NCBI GenBank assembly: GCA_019916065.1
Contig: CM034241.1
Coordinates: 21,033,541 to 21,097,540, forward strand
DNA: 64,000 bases
Direction: 5' to 3'
Origin: Vitellaria paradoxa
Lineage: Eukaryota > Streptophyta > Magnoliopsida > Ericales > Sapotaceae
Shown here: in pieces, positions 34,195-46,357 of the stretch
Position numbering within the stretch: position 1 is the first letter of the stretch
Layout: each line of letters starts with the position of its first letter
Position numbers and translations under genes: made by a program
Notes under the pieces: model-generated
The model's database searches: none
Told to the model about the DNA's origin: nothing
The model's input: only the letters and a program-made list of their open reading frames with translations

Positions 34195-37100
34195 TAATAG
34201 CGCTTAGATCTTAGGAGCTGTTTTATTTTGTTGTCACCAAGTTAGGAGTTGTAGTACTTTTGACTTTAGTTAGTTGTGTTGCTTTGTTTTAGGACTTTTT
34301 GACTTTTGTTGAACTTTTGATGTAATCACTGACATATTTTGTTGCCAAAAGCTGAATATGAACTTTTGTGAAACTTGAATTAGAATGAAATGGAATGAAG
34401 TTTATTTTTAGTTCATAACTTGATTCAAAGCATGTACATGGTTGATTAATGCTCATTTTTGAGAATTTCTTGTGATTTATCCTTTTAAGTATTAAATGTC
34501 AACATGGAGTTCATAATTTCAACACTTTTAATGTTATGTGGAATGAACTGTCCATTAAGGAATTGTGTGAGTATGAACTCTTGGGACATAAGTTTCACTC
34601 AAGAAATGCATGCATTTATTCTCTAATAAGTAGAGACTAGCCTTGTGAGATTTGAGCCTTTAGCTTTCTTGGTTGAGTAATTGAAATTAATCTCACATGT
34701 TTTTCATATCCATATTCTTTCAGTAGCTCTAATTGTTTGTTTTGAATCCATAAGCATTTGAAGCACATCAACTTGGACTATGAGCATTGGAATGGATGAG
34801 TCAACTCAATTGAACCCTTGGAAGTGAAGTAGGCCATCCTTGCTTTTGATTGAGCCTTATTGACCTTTCCTTCTCAATTAATTTTCCTTAGGAGCCAAGT
34901 TGAGCCATGAATGCATGATCTTTTGGAGCCTTGAACAATACCCTAACCCTTGCAAGATATTAACAACCTACCTAAGTGCCTTAGTAGTGTATAAGCTTGA
35001 GGGAGGTAGGGTGAGCTAAGGGAAGTGATAGTTTTAAAGAATGGAGGTTGATGAAAAAAAGAAGAAGAAGAAGAAGAAGAAGAGTGATACAAGGATGTGT
35101 TTTCATTTTCTATTGAAAAAAAAAAGGGGGTGAAGGAAAAAGAACAAAGAATGGAGTATGATTGAGAAGAGAGGGATCAAATTACACAACTAAGGCACAT
35201 TTTGAAATATGCCCTCCCTTCCTTGGTCCCACATTTAACCCCTTAGCCCCATTATAACCCAATAAAGACCTAATGGATCTAAGGTGTCAAGTGAGTTGAA
35301 TTTGAAGTTCTCAATGTGAAATAGTTCAAGATTTTCATTGCTATGGATTATTCCTTTCATAGAGCTACACCAAGTCCAATATTCATTGAATTTTATCATT
35401 TTTTTGACTTAAGGAAGGTTCTTACTAGAATTGGCTTTACACTTACTCTTATGAAAGAATCTTCCAAGAGTGTCTCACCCAATTCTCATTTTATTAAAAA
35501 GAGTATGCCCTGTGAGGATTGAAGTCAAGACTTGAGAGAATTTTTTGTGCATCATTGAGTTAGATTTATGTTCTAGTGAAGAATTATGAGCATGATGGAT
35601 TGATTCATGTTTTAAGACCATACAATGAATAGAGGGTTGCTCCTATGAAGTTCCATGTTAACTTTTAATTGTCTTGTGGAGTTGAACTTGAAAATTCAAA
35701 AGAATTTGCATTAAGATGTCATGTGCAACTTTGAATTAGGTTAAAGACTGAGAAGTGATTTCTTGTTGAGCTAATTTGCTAGGGCCTAGCAAATCTCAAG
35801 TTGGGGGGTGTGATTGTACTATGAAAAGTACAATCATTAACCTTAATTAGTGATTTGTTAGGTGGATCTATATCTTAAAAAGATGATAAATTGTTTTTAA
35901 ATGCATTCATGAGGAATTCTTGTGATTTGCAGGTGTTTGGGACTAAAATGGATGAAGTTGGGCTAAATTGGATGAAATCAAGAAGTTGGTTCGAACACAT
36001 GTTTGAACCAACTGTTGTTCAAACCAATGTTCTAACCACAGAAGGCAAACCAGAAAAAGTTGCAGCAAATTTTGGCTAAGTGTTGGGAAAAGTGCTTCGA
36101 ACCAATGTTCAAACCATAGGTTGTTTGAACCTTGGTTAGAACAACAGAAGCCAAGTGTAGACCCACAAGTGCTGAATTTGACTAAGGCAAAGTGGTTCGA
36201 ACCAAGGTTCAAACCACATGTGGTTTGAACCTTGGTTCGATCAACAGAAGGGTGAAAAGTTGCAGAGCTGAAAAATTTCTAAGTCCAAGACTTTGGTTCG
36301 AACCCTTATTCAAACCAACCCTTGTTCAAACATTGGTTCGATCTACAGAAGCTGTGCAAGGTTCAACTGGAAGAAAATTTTCTAAGTCCCAGACTTTGGT
36401 TCGAACCCTTGTTCGAACCAACCCTTGTTCAAACATTGGTTCGATCAACAGAGGCTGTGCAAGGTCTAATTGGAGTGAGATTTGACTAAGTCCCAGAAAT
36501 TGGTTCGAACCCTTGTTCGAACCAATCAGTCTGTTCGAACCTTTGTTCGAACCAACCTGCAACTCGAGGATCCTGAAATTCAGCTTTTGAGAAATGGGCA
36601 ATTATGTACTTTTAAATGTTATATTTCATATATATATGTACGAAGGAGGTCGTTTAAGGGATATAGAGATAGATTCATTTTTCTTTCAGTTAAGCTTTCC
36701 TTTTAGAGAGAGAATTGTAGAGAGAGAAAGTGTATTCATCTTCAATTTCTTGAAGTTTTGTAGCAGATTTTCAGTTTTATGAATGGATTTACTTCAATTT
36801 CTATTGTTTTATTCTGTTATGATGTTTGAGTAGACTTTTCTCTTGGATTCAAGACAAGTCTCATAGTTGATTTGCAAGAATTTCAAGGTAATGGGATTAA
36901 TGTTGAAATCTATTGTGTTAAAGGAAGAATCTATGTTTGATTTGAATTGATTATTGATTTTTGAGTTGAGATTTCAATTGAACTCCAATTTTTTATGGTT
37001 TATGGCTTTAGTTATAGATTTCTACATAGAATTATCATGCCCTTCTCTTGGATTTGTATGGTAATTGCTATTCTTAGGATTTATATGTAAGAACTATAAG

Positions 37101-37496
37101 CTATGCACATTAGGTGTTTGATTTGAATTCTCAGCAGATTTTTGTTCTTAATTTCTTATTCAAATCAGATTTAGGTTGTTCTAAGTGGTTTTATATCTAG
37201 AATATCTTTTGATCTACCCTTTTTAGGTGTAGAATCCTTGAAATTTATTGTCAATCACTACGAGCTTGTTTTGGATCCAAGGTTTTCTTAAATTTGTTTC
37301 CAAAAACATTTTATCCAAACAACCATTTCTAAAACCAAATTGAGTCTCTATCATTCATCGTAGGGTTTAAAATTTGTCTAAAACTTTTTCCAAGAATTGT
37401 TCGTTCACTAATTTTTACTAAGGCTCTCTGTGGACACGATCCGGTTCTCACCAGTAATTGTGCTTCAATAGACACCCTACACTTGGGGTCGAGCCA
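34195..37496 (+). mobile_element. Athila-like Ty3/gypsy 3' region plus 3' LTR, inside the LINE
   Basis: 34195-35810 is non-coding 3' internal sequence ending in 'ctagggcctagcaaatctc' and a purine tract TTGGGGGGTG. The LTR follows at 35811: it starts TGATTGTAC with a 9-bp hairpin partner GTACAATCA, has an acceptor-like TTTGCAGG at 35925, the GGTTCGAACC array, TATA-like 'catatatatatg' near 36626, and ends GGGTCGAGCCA at 37496. The 5' LTR, gag and pol are missing and so is a piece of the LINE, so a deletion spanned both. The sequence after the LTR (ATACT, 37497-37501) would be the target duplication, but no partner remains. No frame resembling env or pol was found. Confidence 0.72.
36020..36560 (+). 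repeat. array of GGTTCGAACC palindromes in Athila-like LTR
   Basis: The 10-bp perfect palindrome GGTTCGAACC and its decayed forms (GGTTCAAACC, GGTTTGAACC, TGTTCGAACC) recur about 20 times, spaced roughly 10-30 bases, within three longer imperfect units built on 'agactttggttcgaaccctt'. The array sits between the acceptor-like site and the TATA-like box. Open frames through it on both strands are composition artefacts. Confidence 0.8.
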
Positions 37497-37590
37497 ATAC
37501 TGATACATTGGAATCGAGCAAGCAACGTACCTCTCAGTGCTTGAGGGAATCATTAAATCCCCTAATATTCCATGAAGCTACCTTAACCAT
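37497..37590 (-). pseudogene. LINE ORF2 N-terminal endonuclease fragment
   Basis: ATG at 37590 opens with ASWNIRGFND, the standard start of the AP-type endonuclease in plant L1 ORF2, 8 bases after the end of ORF1. One stop occurs after SLKH (likely CGA to TGA). Reading continues to the junction with the Athila-like LTR at 37496. Roughly 60-70 residues of the endonuclease are absent between here and 34194. Confidence 0.7.
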
Positions 37591-37597
37591 AGAAAAT

Positions 37598-39953
37598 TCA
37601 AGAAGAGAAGTTACCCGGGGCATCCCTACCCCCTTCGTTAAAATCATTCTTCCTTCTATTCATCTTCTTTTTCTGCTCCACTTCATCTATCATATTAACC
37701 TTGAGCATGAGTGGATTATTTATGGAAACTGAGCCACCATCCGAAGTAGGAGAATAACCTACCCCTTCATTTGCCAAATCACCTTCCTTTCTAGTATGGG
37801 CCCGAATAGTAACATTTGAAAGTGAGTGAAGCCCATCTCTTGAAAGAGTTGAAAAAACTTCACTATTCCCTTTGCGATCTTCATCCACTACCCTCAAAGG
37901 AGCTTCAACCTCATGAGGAACCGGAACAATTGCTAATGCCAAATCAGCATTCATTGAGTCTAAGTCAGCAAAAGCACCAAAAGAATTACTTGAAGAAGAA
38001 GCAAATTTCTCATTCTGCTCCTTTAGTGGAGAAGGAGATTTATCCACCACTATCTTCTTACCTCGACGTTTAACTTCTTCCCATCCTCCATCATCTTGAG
38101 TAGAGTCACCTTTGAGAACCTCCTCTTTTGATGTAGTGGTCTTTTGAGCCCATTCTTGCCGCATGGTCTTCTTACAATTCTTGGCAAGATGCCCAAATTC
38201 CTTACAAACCGTGCACTTCTTTGGAACCCAATTATACTCTACCCGAATTACATGAGTATCCCCATTTTCAAGTTCAATCTCAAATTCATTAGGTAAAGAA
38301 TCCTCAATCCCTACTTCAACACAAATGCGGGCATAAGAAATACGTTTAATTGATTCTATCATCTTATCCGCATGCAAAGGTTTCCCCACCATACTAGCAA
38401 TAATACTAAGCCCCTCCTCCGTCCAACACTCAAGAGGAACATTATAAAAATGTACCCATATGGGCACCTTTTTGTAGCCTACCTTTGATAAATTCATTCC
38501 CACTCTCGACTTTTGAAGAAAAACCGGCCTACCTCCAAAATACCAAGGCCCACCCTCCAAAATTTCATACATTGTCTGAGAACTAGAAAACCGAAAAAAA
38601 AAAAGAAGCCATTTCCATTTCCAAGTACCTCCAGAAGACCTTTGGAACCCCATAGCTTATTTACAACATTCTGAACCAATGAAAAAGGCAATTTATCCAA
38701 GAAAAAACCAACAAGAGTATTCTCCCACCTAGCTTCACCTTTTTTCACAACATTTGCTGGAATTTTAACTTTAAGTTTCCCTTCCATAGACGGTGGTTTG
38801 ACATACTTAAAGTTCATAGTTGCAGCTTCCTTGCCCTTAACAACATCAGCCCAATTAGTTTTCAAGGAATCACCCGCCGATTCCTTAAGAGGAAAAGAAG
38901 GAATAAACTCACCCGGTTCCAAATCAGCAGCCCTATGATCCAATTCACCATCTTGGTCAAACTCAGCTATATCCGCCCATGATCGTGTAGGAGAGACTTG
39001 AGAAGCATCAACAAGTACCATTGCCAAATCAGAAGATGGAAGCTTACTCAAAGGAGAACACTCATGCACACAATCTAAAATTTCAATCCCTCTAAGCCCT
39101 TCATGCCGAGACTCCACCAACTTACCATTCACAACCACCCGTGCTTCAGATTGGGGAGAATCCCCACTTGTTTCATGCACACTCGCACCTTCATGATAAT
39201 CCACACCATGTGAACTAACCCTAGCTGCATCCTTCATTCCCATATCACCTTCATGATGAGAAACCCTAGCCGCCACTCTAGCATCCTCCGCGTCCACACG
39301 TTGATGACTAACCCTAGCCGTACCATGCATTCCCATCTCACGATTGGCAGCCGCATCATGATGATGAAGAACCCTAGGCGCAACCCTAGCAGCCGTCTCA
39401 CCCTTGAACATAACCGCATCAAGTTTACTACCCCTAACCCTAGCCGCATCTTGGTTAGGGTTTCAGGAATTCCCATGAGCCGCCACCCTAGAGGAATCAC
39501 GAGCATCTCCAACAGGTCTTGGAAAATAGCCATGCGAAACCCTAGCCGCCATCTCCTTAGAAACCCTAGCCGCACCTTCATTGTGCTTAGAAACCCTAGC
39601 TACCCCTTGCATATCTTGCAAGCCCTTCTTCACAACAGAACCATCCTCCAGATGAACATCAACCCGCCGATCTCCACGCAAAAGAAGGGAAGAAACACCA
39701 TGAGAACTCGGTTTAGCATCTTCACTATTCATAGAGATGTTGCCATGCAAAACCCTAGCCGCCGGCTTCAAGGAAACCCTAGCCGCTTAAACATTGCTCA
39801 CCCTATTGCGGGATTCCTCATCAAACCTCACTTGATTCACATGAACATCAGCTGAAACTCCATGCTTAATCCACCATCATGAACTCGATCTACATTGACA
39901 TCATCTTCCATCGGCAAAATCCTAGTATTTCCCTCCCGAGAAACCCTAGCCAT
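37598..39953 (-). pseudogene. LINE ORF1: DUF4283 and CCHC knuckle protein with repeated N-terminus
   Basis: The frame probably starts at ATG 39953 (MARVSREGN). The N-terminal third carries about a dozen ARVS or AARVS motifs encoded by 'gctagggtttc'. After stops and frameshifts near 39840 and 39463 comes an acidic linker. A DUF4283-like RNA-binding domain follows (VGFFLDKLPFSLVQ, later GGPWYFGGRPVFL, VPIWVHFYNVPLECW, GKPLHADKMIES), then a zinc knuckle CTVCKEFGHLAKNC. The domain is split by a frameshift at the 11-A run 38592-38602. The tail is Lys/Glu-rich. Proteins of this type bind LINE RNA. The order is normal for plant L1; the long ARVS-rich N-terminus is not one I recognise. Confidence 0.75.
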
Positions 39954-39960
39954 GGACACC

Positions 39961-40411
39961 TTTGAATGATCACCAAACAAAGAAGAATCAGGTTAACTAT
40001 TATCATTATGGCTGTTGTTTCAATGTCTAGGGAAACTGTGAAAATGAATCCAAAGATATTAAATTTATTAATTTTTTAATTGAAATAGAAACAAAAAATG
40101 ACATTGCGATTCTGGCAATTGCAGAATAAAACATTTTCCTCATTCTGTGCAAATTTAATATTTTAGCAACGATCGCCACAGGTCAAGCAGAACCGTTTTT
40201 CTCGAAAATCGATATTCCATTCAATTCTTTTTTTATTTTTATTTTTTATTTCAAAAAATTCATGTATTTTTTTATTTTATTTTCCACAACCAAGTAAGGC
40301 AATTAATTTTTAATCACATTCCTTTTTCATTTTCAGTCTATTAACCCACAATACCATTTGTTTGGAAGTAAAATTGTGAAAACAAAAAACGAAAAGAAAA
40401 AAAAAAGAAAG
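39961..40411. other. no feature recognised
   Basis: AT-rich spacer between the LINE 5' end and the truncated end of the inverted long-LTR copy. It holds T- and A-rich runs near 40225-40275 and 40381-40410 and nothing else I can name. Confidence 0.4.
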
Positions 40412-40659
40412 ATGAGCTGCCTTCGTACCATTCTAAGGGATTAGGTTGACATAACCCTGAGCTAGTGCCTAGTGTAGATGTGATAAACAAATAGCTGTGA
40501 TAAGGTCAGTGTTGTATATAGGTTTAGTGTGAAGGAGCCTCACTTTTGAGATGGGATAAGGGAACGAAAGAGTCCTAGCTCTAGGTATGTGTTAGGAGAA
40601 TTTGTCCTAGTTCTAAGATTGAAATGAAAGTTAGCATCCCACACATAACTTTGGGAAGA

Positions 40660-41830
40660 GAGCTTAGCTCCCAATGATAAAATGCAGTTAGCACCTCATG
40701 CTTAACTGGAAAATGGAGCCTAGCTCCAGATGAGAGAGAATAGTTAGTGCCTAAAGCATAACTAGAGGAAAGAAGCCTTGCATTACTGGGAAAAGAATAG
40801 TTAGCACTTAATGCACAACTGGGAAATAGTTAACTAGAGAAAGGAGCCTTGTTCCAAATAAAAAGGATGAAGCCTTGCTCTAGAGAAGAGATAGTTAACA
40901 CCTTACATTCAACCAGGGGAAGGATCTTAGTTCTAGGGTAGCACCTTGCGCTATGGTGACCAGACTAAAGCCCTATGCTCAAGTTGCCTACATACCTTGT
41001 TAAGTGATCAGGTCTACGTAGCTCTACAGTAAGGTGTTCTATAGAAAGAAGGTTAGTTTCAGAGAAGGAGATAGTTAGTGATTGGCACCTAACTGGAAAT
41101 GAGCTAAGCTTCAGACAAGGAGATAGTTAGCGCTTGGTGCCTAATTAGGGAAGGAAAGGAACTTGGCTCTAGACAAGAGGATAGTTGGCGCTTGGTGCCT
41201 AACTAGGGAGGAAAATGAGCTAAGCTTCAAAAAAAGAGATAGTTAGCGCTTGGCACCTAACTACAGAAGGAAAAGAGCTTGGCTATAGACAAGGGGATAG
41301 TTGACACTTGGTGCCTAACTAGGAAAGGAAAGGAGCTTGGCTCCAGACAAGAGGATAGTGGGTGATTGGCACCTAAGTAGGGAAAAAAAGGAGCTAAGCT
41401 CCAGATAAGGAGATAGTTGCACTTGGCGCCTAACTAGAAAAGGAAAGGAGTTTGGCTCTAGATAGGGGCATAGTTGGCGCTTGGCACCTAACTAGGGAAG
41501 AAAAGGAGCTTGGCTCCAGATAAGGGGATAATTAGCGTTTGACACCTAACTAGGGAAGAAAAGGAACATGAATAAGATAGTTAGCACTTAGTGCCTAACT
41601 AGGGAAGAAAGGGAGCTTGGCTTCAGACAAGAAGATAGTTGGCACTTTGCTCCTAACTAGGGAAGGAAAGGAGCTTGGCTTCAGACAATGGGATAGTTGG
41701 CACTTGGTGCCTAACTAGGGAAAGAAAGGTGCTTGGCTCTAGATAAGGAGATAGTTGGTGCTTAGCGCCTAACTAGGGAAAGAACGGAGCTTGGCTCTAG
41801 GCAAGAATAGAAAAGTTAGTGCATGGCACT
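40660..41830 (-). repeat. about 58-bp tandem array with two palindromes per unit, copy B
   Basis: These are the inverted counterparts of the copy A array, clearest at 41040-41830. Units show 'ggagcttggctccagataag', 'gagatagttggcgcttggcg' and 'cctaactagggaag'. Many units keep intact GGAGCTTGGCTCC, a 5-bp stem with a TTG centre, and GGCGCTTGGC-type second palindromes. It lies downstream of the LTR TATA in transcription order. Confidence 0.75.
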
Positions 41831-42039
41831 TAACTAGAGGAAGGGGCTTCACTTTGATAAGGAGCTCAACTTCTAAGGATGTGCCTAGCGTAGGTGAGTG
41901 AGTATCCATAATTTGGGGAAGGAACTTAACTCAGATTGAGAGCTCGGAACTTGGTTATGATGATGTAGTCTATGGGAAAGGCTTAGGAGCTTAATATGAT
42001 GACATGATCGGGTGTAGGCATGTTGAATATGATGACGAC

Positions 42040-42450
42040 TTATATTTTATCATGGGTGGCAGTTAAGGATGCATGTCATTGCATGTGATGGTATGTCAAA
42101 ACATGATGCATAGCATGTCAAACATGTGCTAGCATGGTAAATGATGTCCTAGCATGTTATATCATGGTGTAGAGTGATGAATGAGCATGGTAGCATGGAG
42201 CAACATGATCCTGGCATGGTATAACATGGCATAGCATGGCAATATGACCTGTGAGCATGATGTAGGATGACAATGGCATAGTATAACGTGATAGAGATGA
42301 CATAGCATGGCAAATATGATGTTTGACATAACTTAGCATGGTAATGTTATGTTATGACATGGTGAACATGGTATTATGACATGGTATGGCAGGATGGAAT
42401 GATGTTATGACATGGTATGGCATGTTAATATGATAGGAGTATGACATATG
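42040..42450 (-). repeat. CATG-rich irregular array, copy B
   Basis: Inverted counterpart of 13745-14200, with 'agcatggtaacatggtatga' variants and CATG every 8-20 bases. Confidence 0.65.
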
Positions 42451-42765
42451 CATGATGTTGGAATTTTACAAAATTGTCTTGTGTATATTCGGTTAATATC
42501 ATACATTAGGTATAAATCGATCTTGAATTATGATCCGGACATCTTTCATTGACAAAGAATTATACTTACATAATTAAAACAATCTTATTCTAATTATGTA
42601 AACAAATTGAACTGAGAAGTAAAGTAAAATTTTCTAAGGAAAGAAAATTATACTGAACTTGAAACACCACAGAGCAAAAAGCTTAAAACTCCTCTAAAAA
42701 CATTGAGAACACCTTGGAGTGGCCGACTTTAGAGAAGAAGATGAGAGGAAGCTTGGTTGGGGAGG

Positions 42766-42990
42766 CCCCTTTATATAGGCTTTTTGGTGCCAAAAAGTTT
42801 ATAAAACTTTGAATTTACAAACAACATTACAAAACCTAACTTCGCAAAAAACTTGGTGCCAAAAATGCAAAAATCCTTACAAAAATTTGTTTTGCAACCA
42901 TCTTTGCTAAACAAAATGTGCAAAAAGGTTTGCAAAACACCCCTAAGCAAATATGTTTGCAAAAAAAGTTAGGCAAACTAGTTTGCACAT
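42766..42990 (-). promoter_or_regulatory. LTR promoter region of the long LTR, copy B
   Basis: A TATATAA core (42778-42772, minus strand) lies about 195 bases after the palindrome GCAAACTAGTTTGC (42973-42986), as in copy A. This places the likely transcription start about 1.3 kb into the LTR. Confidence 0.5.
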
Positions 42991-44989
42991 CAAGGTAGGC
43001 AAAAATGCTTGTCAAAACACCTATTTGGCAAGGTGTTTTCAGCTAGGCATGATTTGGGGCAAATTTGGCCTGAGCTCCTTGCTTGGGCCACATTTTCAAG
43101 GTTCGAGTATCACCTACAAAGGTTCGGGTAATTCTAAGATTTTTGACGTAGTTTTCAGGGGTTTTGGGGACGTCCCGGGCATTTTTGGAGAGAATTAAAC
43201 CAATTAGGTCAAAATTTGATTCAATTTAGATTCTCTGGGACCAAGTTAGTTCTATTTGAAAATTGCTACTCCGAAATGGGCTGAAATAGAGGCAGGGTCA
43301 AACAATTCTTTGGCCTGACCCTTGGAGGCACCACCAAGCTGATTCCTTCTACCATTTTTAGGTATGAGGAATCCAAAAATGCCATTGGCGGGACTCCAAG
43401 ACACTTTTATGAATTTATAAAAAAATATTAATGAATTTTACAAAAGAATCAGTGGAGGGACCTTCTAAGGTTTAATTTAGTTAGACTTAGCTACACCATT
43501 ACCTCTGGGAGTAAACCCTCAACATTTGTATGTAATTTAAGGGAATTTCAACTTTGTTTGGATGCTTAAATTGTGTCTTGGGTGCCAATAGCTTCCCCTT
43601 CGTCAGTAAGAGCCATTTTGGGTCGGTGGAGCCCAAATGACCTTTGAAGTGGCATTTTAGCTGCTCTGAGCTTTGTTATATATTTTATGGAATTTCTTAG
43701 GATGTTGTGTGTTTTCTTGAAGGTTTCTAGCTTGATATGGGCATCCCGGTTGATGTCGTCATTTAGGTGTGTCGGTAAAGGCCATTCTTAACTTTTGGAC
43801 CAAATTGACCCTTGATTCTAGATTTTAGCTCTTTTGTTGATCCTCAATTTGATGTCTTAGACATGCTTGTGTAGTCTAGTGGCCTTCTGCCTTAATCCGG
43901 TCCTTCAACTTGGCTTCTCCCTAGTTCTAGGGGTATAATTGGCATTTTGCTATTTGTTTGCTTTTTGATGAATTCTAGCATTTTGACATACCCTACAATT
44001 AAGAAAACTTAATCAGTAGAGCATTATTCAACTAAAAACATTAAGTTCTATAAATATTAAATGAAAGGGCAAAATTGAGGTGTCAACAGCTACCCCTCTT
44101 TTTCTACCTTAGCTTATTTAATGTAGAAAATAAAAAGAAAACAACCTATTTTGCCCCTTTGTATGTTGAAACAAAAAAGAAACAACCTTACGGCTTGGTT
44201 AATGCGTTGCACTTCAACTGTTGCAGGAGTTGCCTTCTTGACTTTGGGGATGTGTTCGTGCTTCATAGTTGACTTTTGAAAAATGAGCTTCGGTCTTGGG
44301 CTCATTGATAAGTTGTGTTTTGCATTTGATTCTAAAAAGAAATCTTAAAAACAAAATTAGTAAATGATTATGTACGTTACATTTGTCTCAAAGGAATGAG
44401 CCTCACTCATGGGTCTATGTCTGTGCCTCACACTAATTTTGAAGAAGTGAGCTTTGCTCTAAGATGGGCGATTGGCCTTATGCCTAATCGTTGGATTGAG
44501 CTTTGCTCTATCCTATTTAGTAAGGTGAGGAGCTTAGCTCCAAGCCTTACTTTTTCTAGATTGGTCTAGTGAAGAGCTAGGCTCTTGGATTGGTATCTCA
44601 TCCTATGCTTCGCAGTGAGCTATGAGAAAGAAGCTTGGTTCCTAGGCTGGTTTCCAAGTTTATGGTTGACACAGAACTTCAGAAAAGGAGCACGAACTCT
44701 TAGGCTATCTCTGAATCCTGTGGTGGACATAAGACTACAGAAAGGGAGTTCTAATTCTAGGATAAGGAGCTTAGTTCTAAGCTTAGCTTTATGGTCTGGA
44801 AGGGTAATGAGCTTAGCTCTATGTGGTCGAGTTTACTAAGGAGCTTGGCTCCTAAGCTTAATTCTATCTAGTCTATTTTGGTAGGGAGCTTAGCTCTAGG
44901 TTTGGTTTGGCTTGGCTCTATCTAATCTGGTTTGATATGAAGTTTGGCTCTCGAGCTTGGCTCTATCTAGTCTTCTAAGTTTCACAACT

Positions 44990-45730
44990 TACACTTAGAC
45001 TCAAACATCTAAACCTTATGTCTAACACATGGATTTAGGTAACAAACAACATCTAAATCTGTGCTTAACACCTAACTCTGGAAATGAGATTTATCTCTAA
45101 ACCAGTCATCTGAGTTCTCACATTTAATGCTTAGCCTCAAACATCTGAATCCTGTATCTAACATATGGATTCAAGTATCACACTGGCATCTAAGTTTGTG
45201 TCCCACACAAAACTTCAGAAAGGAGACTTATCTCCAAACTGATCATCTAAGTTATCGCATTTAACACTTAGCTTTAGGCATCTGAATCTTATGTTTAACA
45301 CATGGATTCAGGTAACATACTAGCATCTGAGTCTATGCTTAACATCAAACTCCACAAAGGAGACTTATCTCCAAGCTAATCATCTAAGTTATTGCATTTA
45401 ATGCTTAGCCGCAGGCATCTGAATCCTGTGTATAACACACGGATTCAGGTAACACACTAGTATCTAAGTTTACACTTCACACAAGATTTCAAAAAGGAGA
45501 CTTTTCTCCAAACTGATCATCCGAGTTATCGCATTTAACACTTAGCCTCAGGCATTTGAATCTCGTGTTAACACACGAATTCAGGTAACATATCGGCATC
45601 TGAGTCTATGTTTCACAAAAGACTTCAAAAAGGAGACTTATCTCTAAACCGATCATCTGAGTTTTGCATTTCACACTCAGCCTCAAGCAACTGAATCTTG
45701 TGTCTAATACATGGATTCAGGTAATGGGTT
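44990..45730 (-). repeat. 137-bp tandem array with a GGAGA..TCTCC stem
   Basis: Five units carry 'ggagacttatctcc' or a close variant at about 45086, 45222, 45359, 45496 and 45632, a spacing of 136-137 bases. Each unit also has 'gatcatctgagttatcgcat' and 'gtctaacacatggattcagg' variants. It is in the 3' internal, untranslated part of copy B. Whether copy A had it cannot be seen because that part is missing. Confidence 0.8.
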
Positions 45731-46357
45731 TGATGAATTTATACTTTTGCATTTATCTTCTAGACAGGAGCTTCATTCCTGACCTATTGTTTGTTTTTTT
45801 ACTCTTCAGTTGATGTTTGAATCCATGCTTTACAGTTGATCTTGTAAAGGATGCTTCGCTCTTTAGTTGTTGATGATCCTGCACCTTGGACCAGATGTTG
45901 GTGAGAAGGGCACCAGCCTTATGAGTTAATGTGTTTGTGGTTTGTATTATGTATTTTCATTGTGAAGATGTCAAAGTCATTGTTGAGTGCCTATAAGTTG
46001 TGTATTGTCCTGTGCATGATCCTAAGGTGTTTGATTTTGAAAAATGCCTGAGTTTTGAAAATTTATTTGAGAGTTTATAATTTGGAGAATGTGATTGTGT
46101 GCGGTCTTGTTTTGTGAACAAGGTCACGTGTAATTATTAAAATAATGTGAATTGCTTTAATTGGGTTATACATGAATGAATCATTTTAAATGAAAGAATC
46201 TGGTATGTATTGGTAAAAACGTGCTCTGAATGTTTGATTTGAAAATGAATGACTGGATGCTTGACAAAATATGTGACTTAACAGTATGGTAGAATGACTG
46301 CTCAAGCACTTTTTTGAAAAATCTTCTTTTTGCGAATGACTTTACTTTTGAAGTGTT

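Larger units (their letters stand above)
30531..39960 (-). mobile_element. L1-type plant LINE, interrupted by an Athila-like fragment
   Basis: In minus-strand order: ORF1 (39953-37598), ORF2 endonuclease start (37590), a foreign block (37496-34195), the rest of ORF2 (34194-30985), a 3' UTR with a duplicated 'aggggcatacccc' module near 30595 and 30683, and an A-rich end (seen as a T run near 30532-30540). Without the insertion it is about 6.1 kb, near full length for a plant L1. It moves by target-primed reverse transcription. No target duplication could be identified. It is dead, with frameshifts in both ORFs. Confidence 0.82.
40412..46357 (-). mobile_element. long-LTR gypsy family, copy B (inverted)
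   Basis: On the minus strand 46357-44106 is 3' internal non-coding sequence with a 137-bp tandem array. A purine tract 'agaaaaagaggggtagc' ends at 44089 and the LTR starts TGTTGACACC at 44088. The LTR runs at least to 40412 (3.7 kb), where it stops short of copy A's end. It matches copy A at 43685-40412 (to 12550-15725) and 44780-43920 (to 22385-24799). No gag or pol is left. The size, end sequence and repeat-rich LTR suggest a Tat-like gypsy lineage, but no protein confirms this. Confidence 0.65.

Noticed and set aside
35943..36601. Open frames on both strands in the GGTTCGAACC region
   Set aside because: They are six-frame readings of a palindromic repeat; both strands encode the same FEP/VRT-like words.
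39210..39960. Interstitial telomere repeat
   Set aside because: The TAGGGTTT words are not in tandem and lie in frame in LINE ORF1, so they are treated as part of that ORF.
44990..45730. CRISPR-like or satellite array
   Set aside because: 137-bp imperfect repeats confined to one element's 3' region; no spacers, too few units for a satellite.
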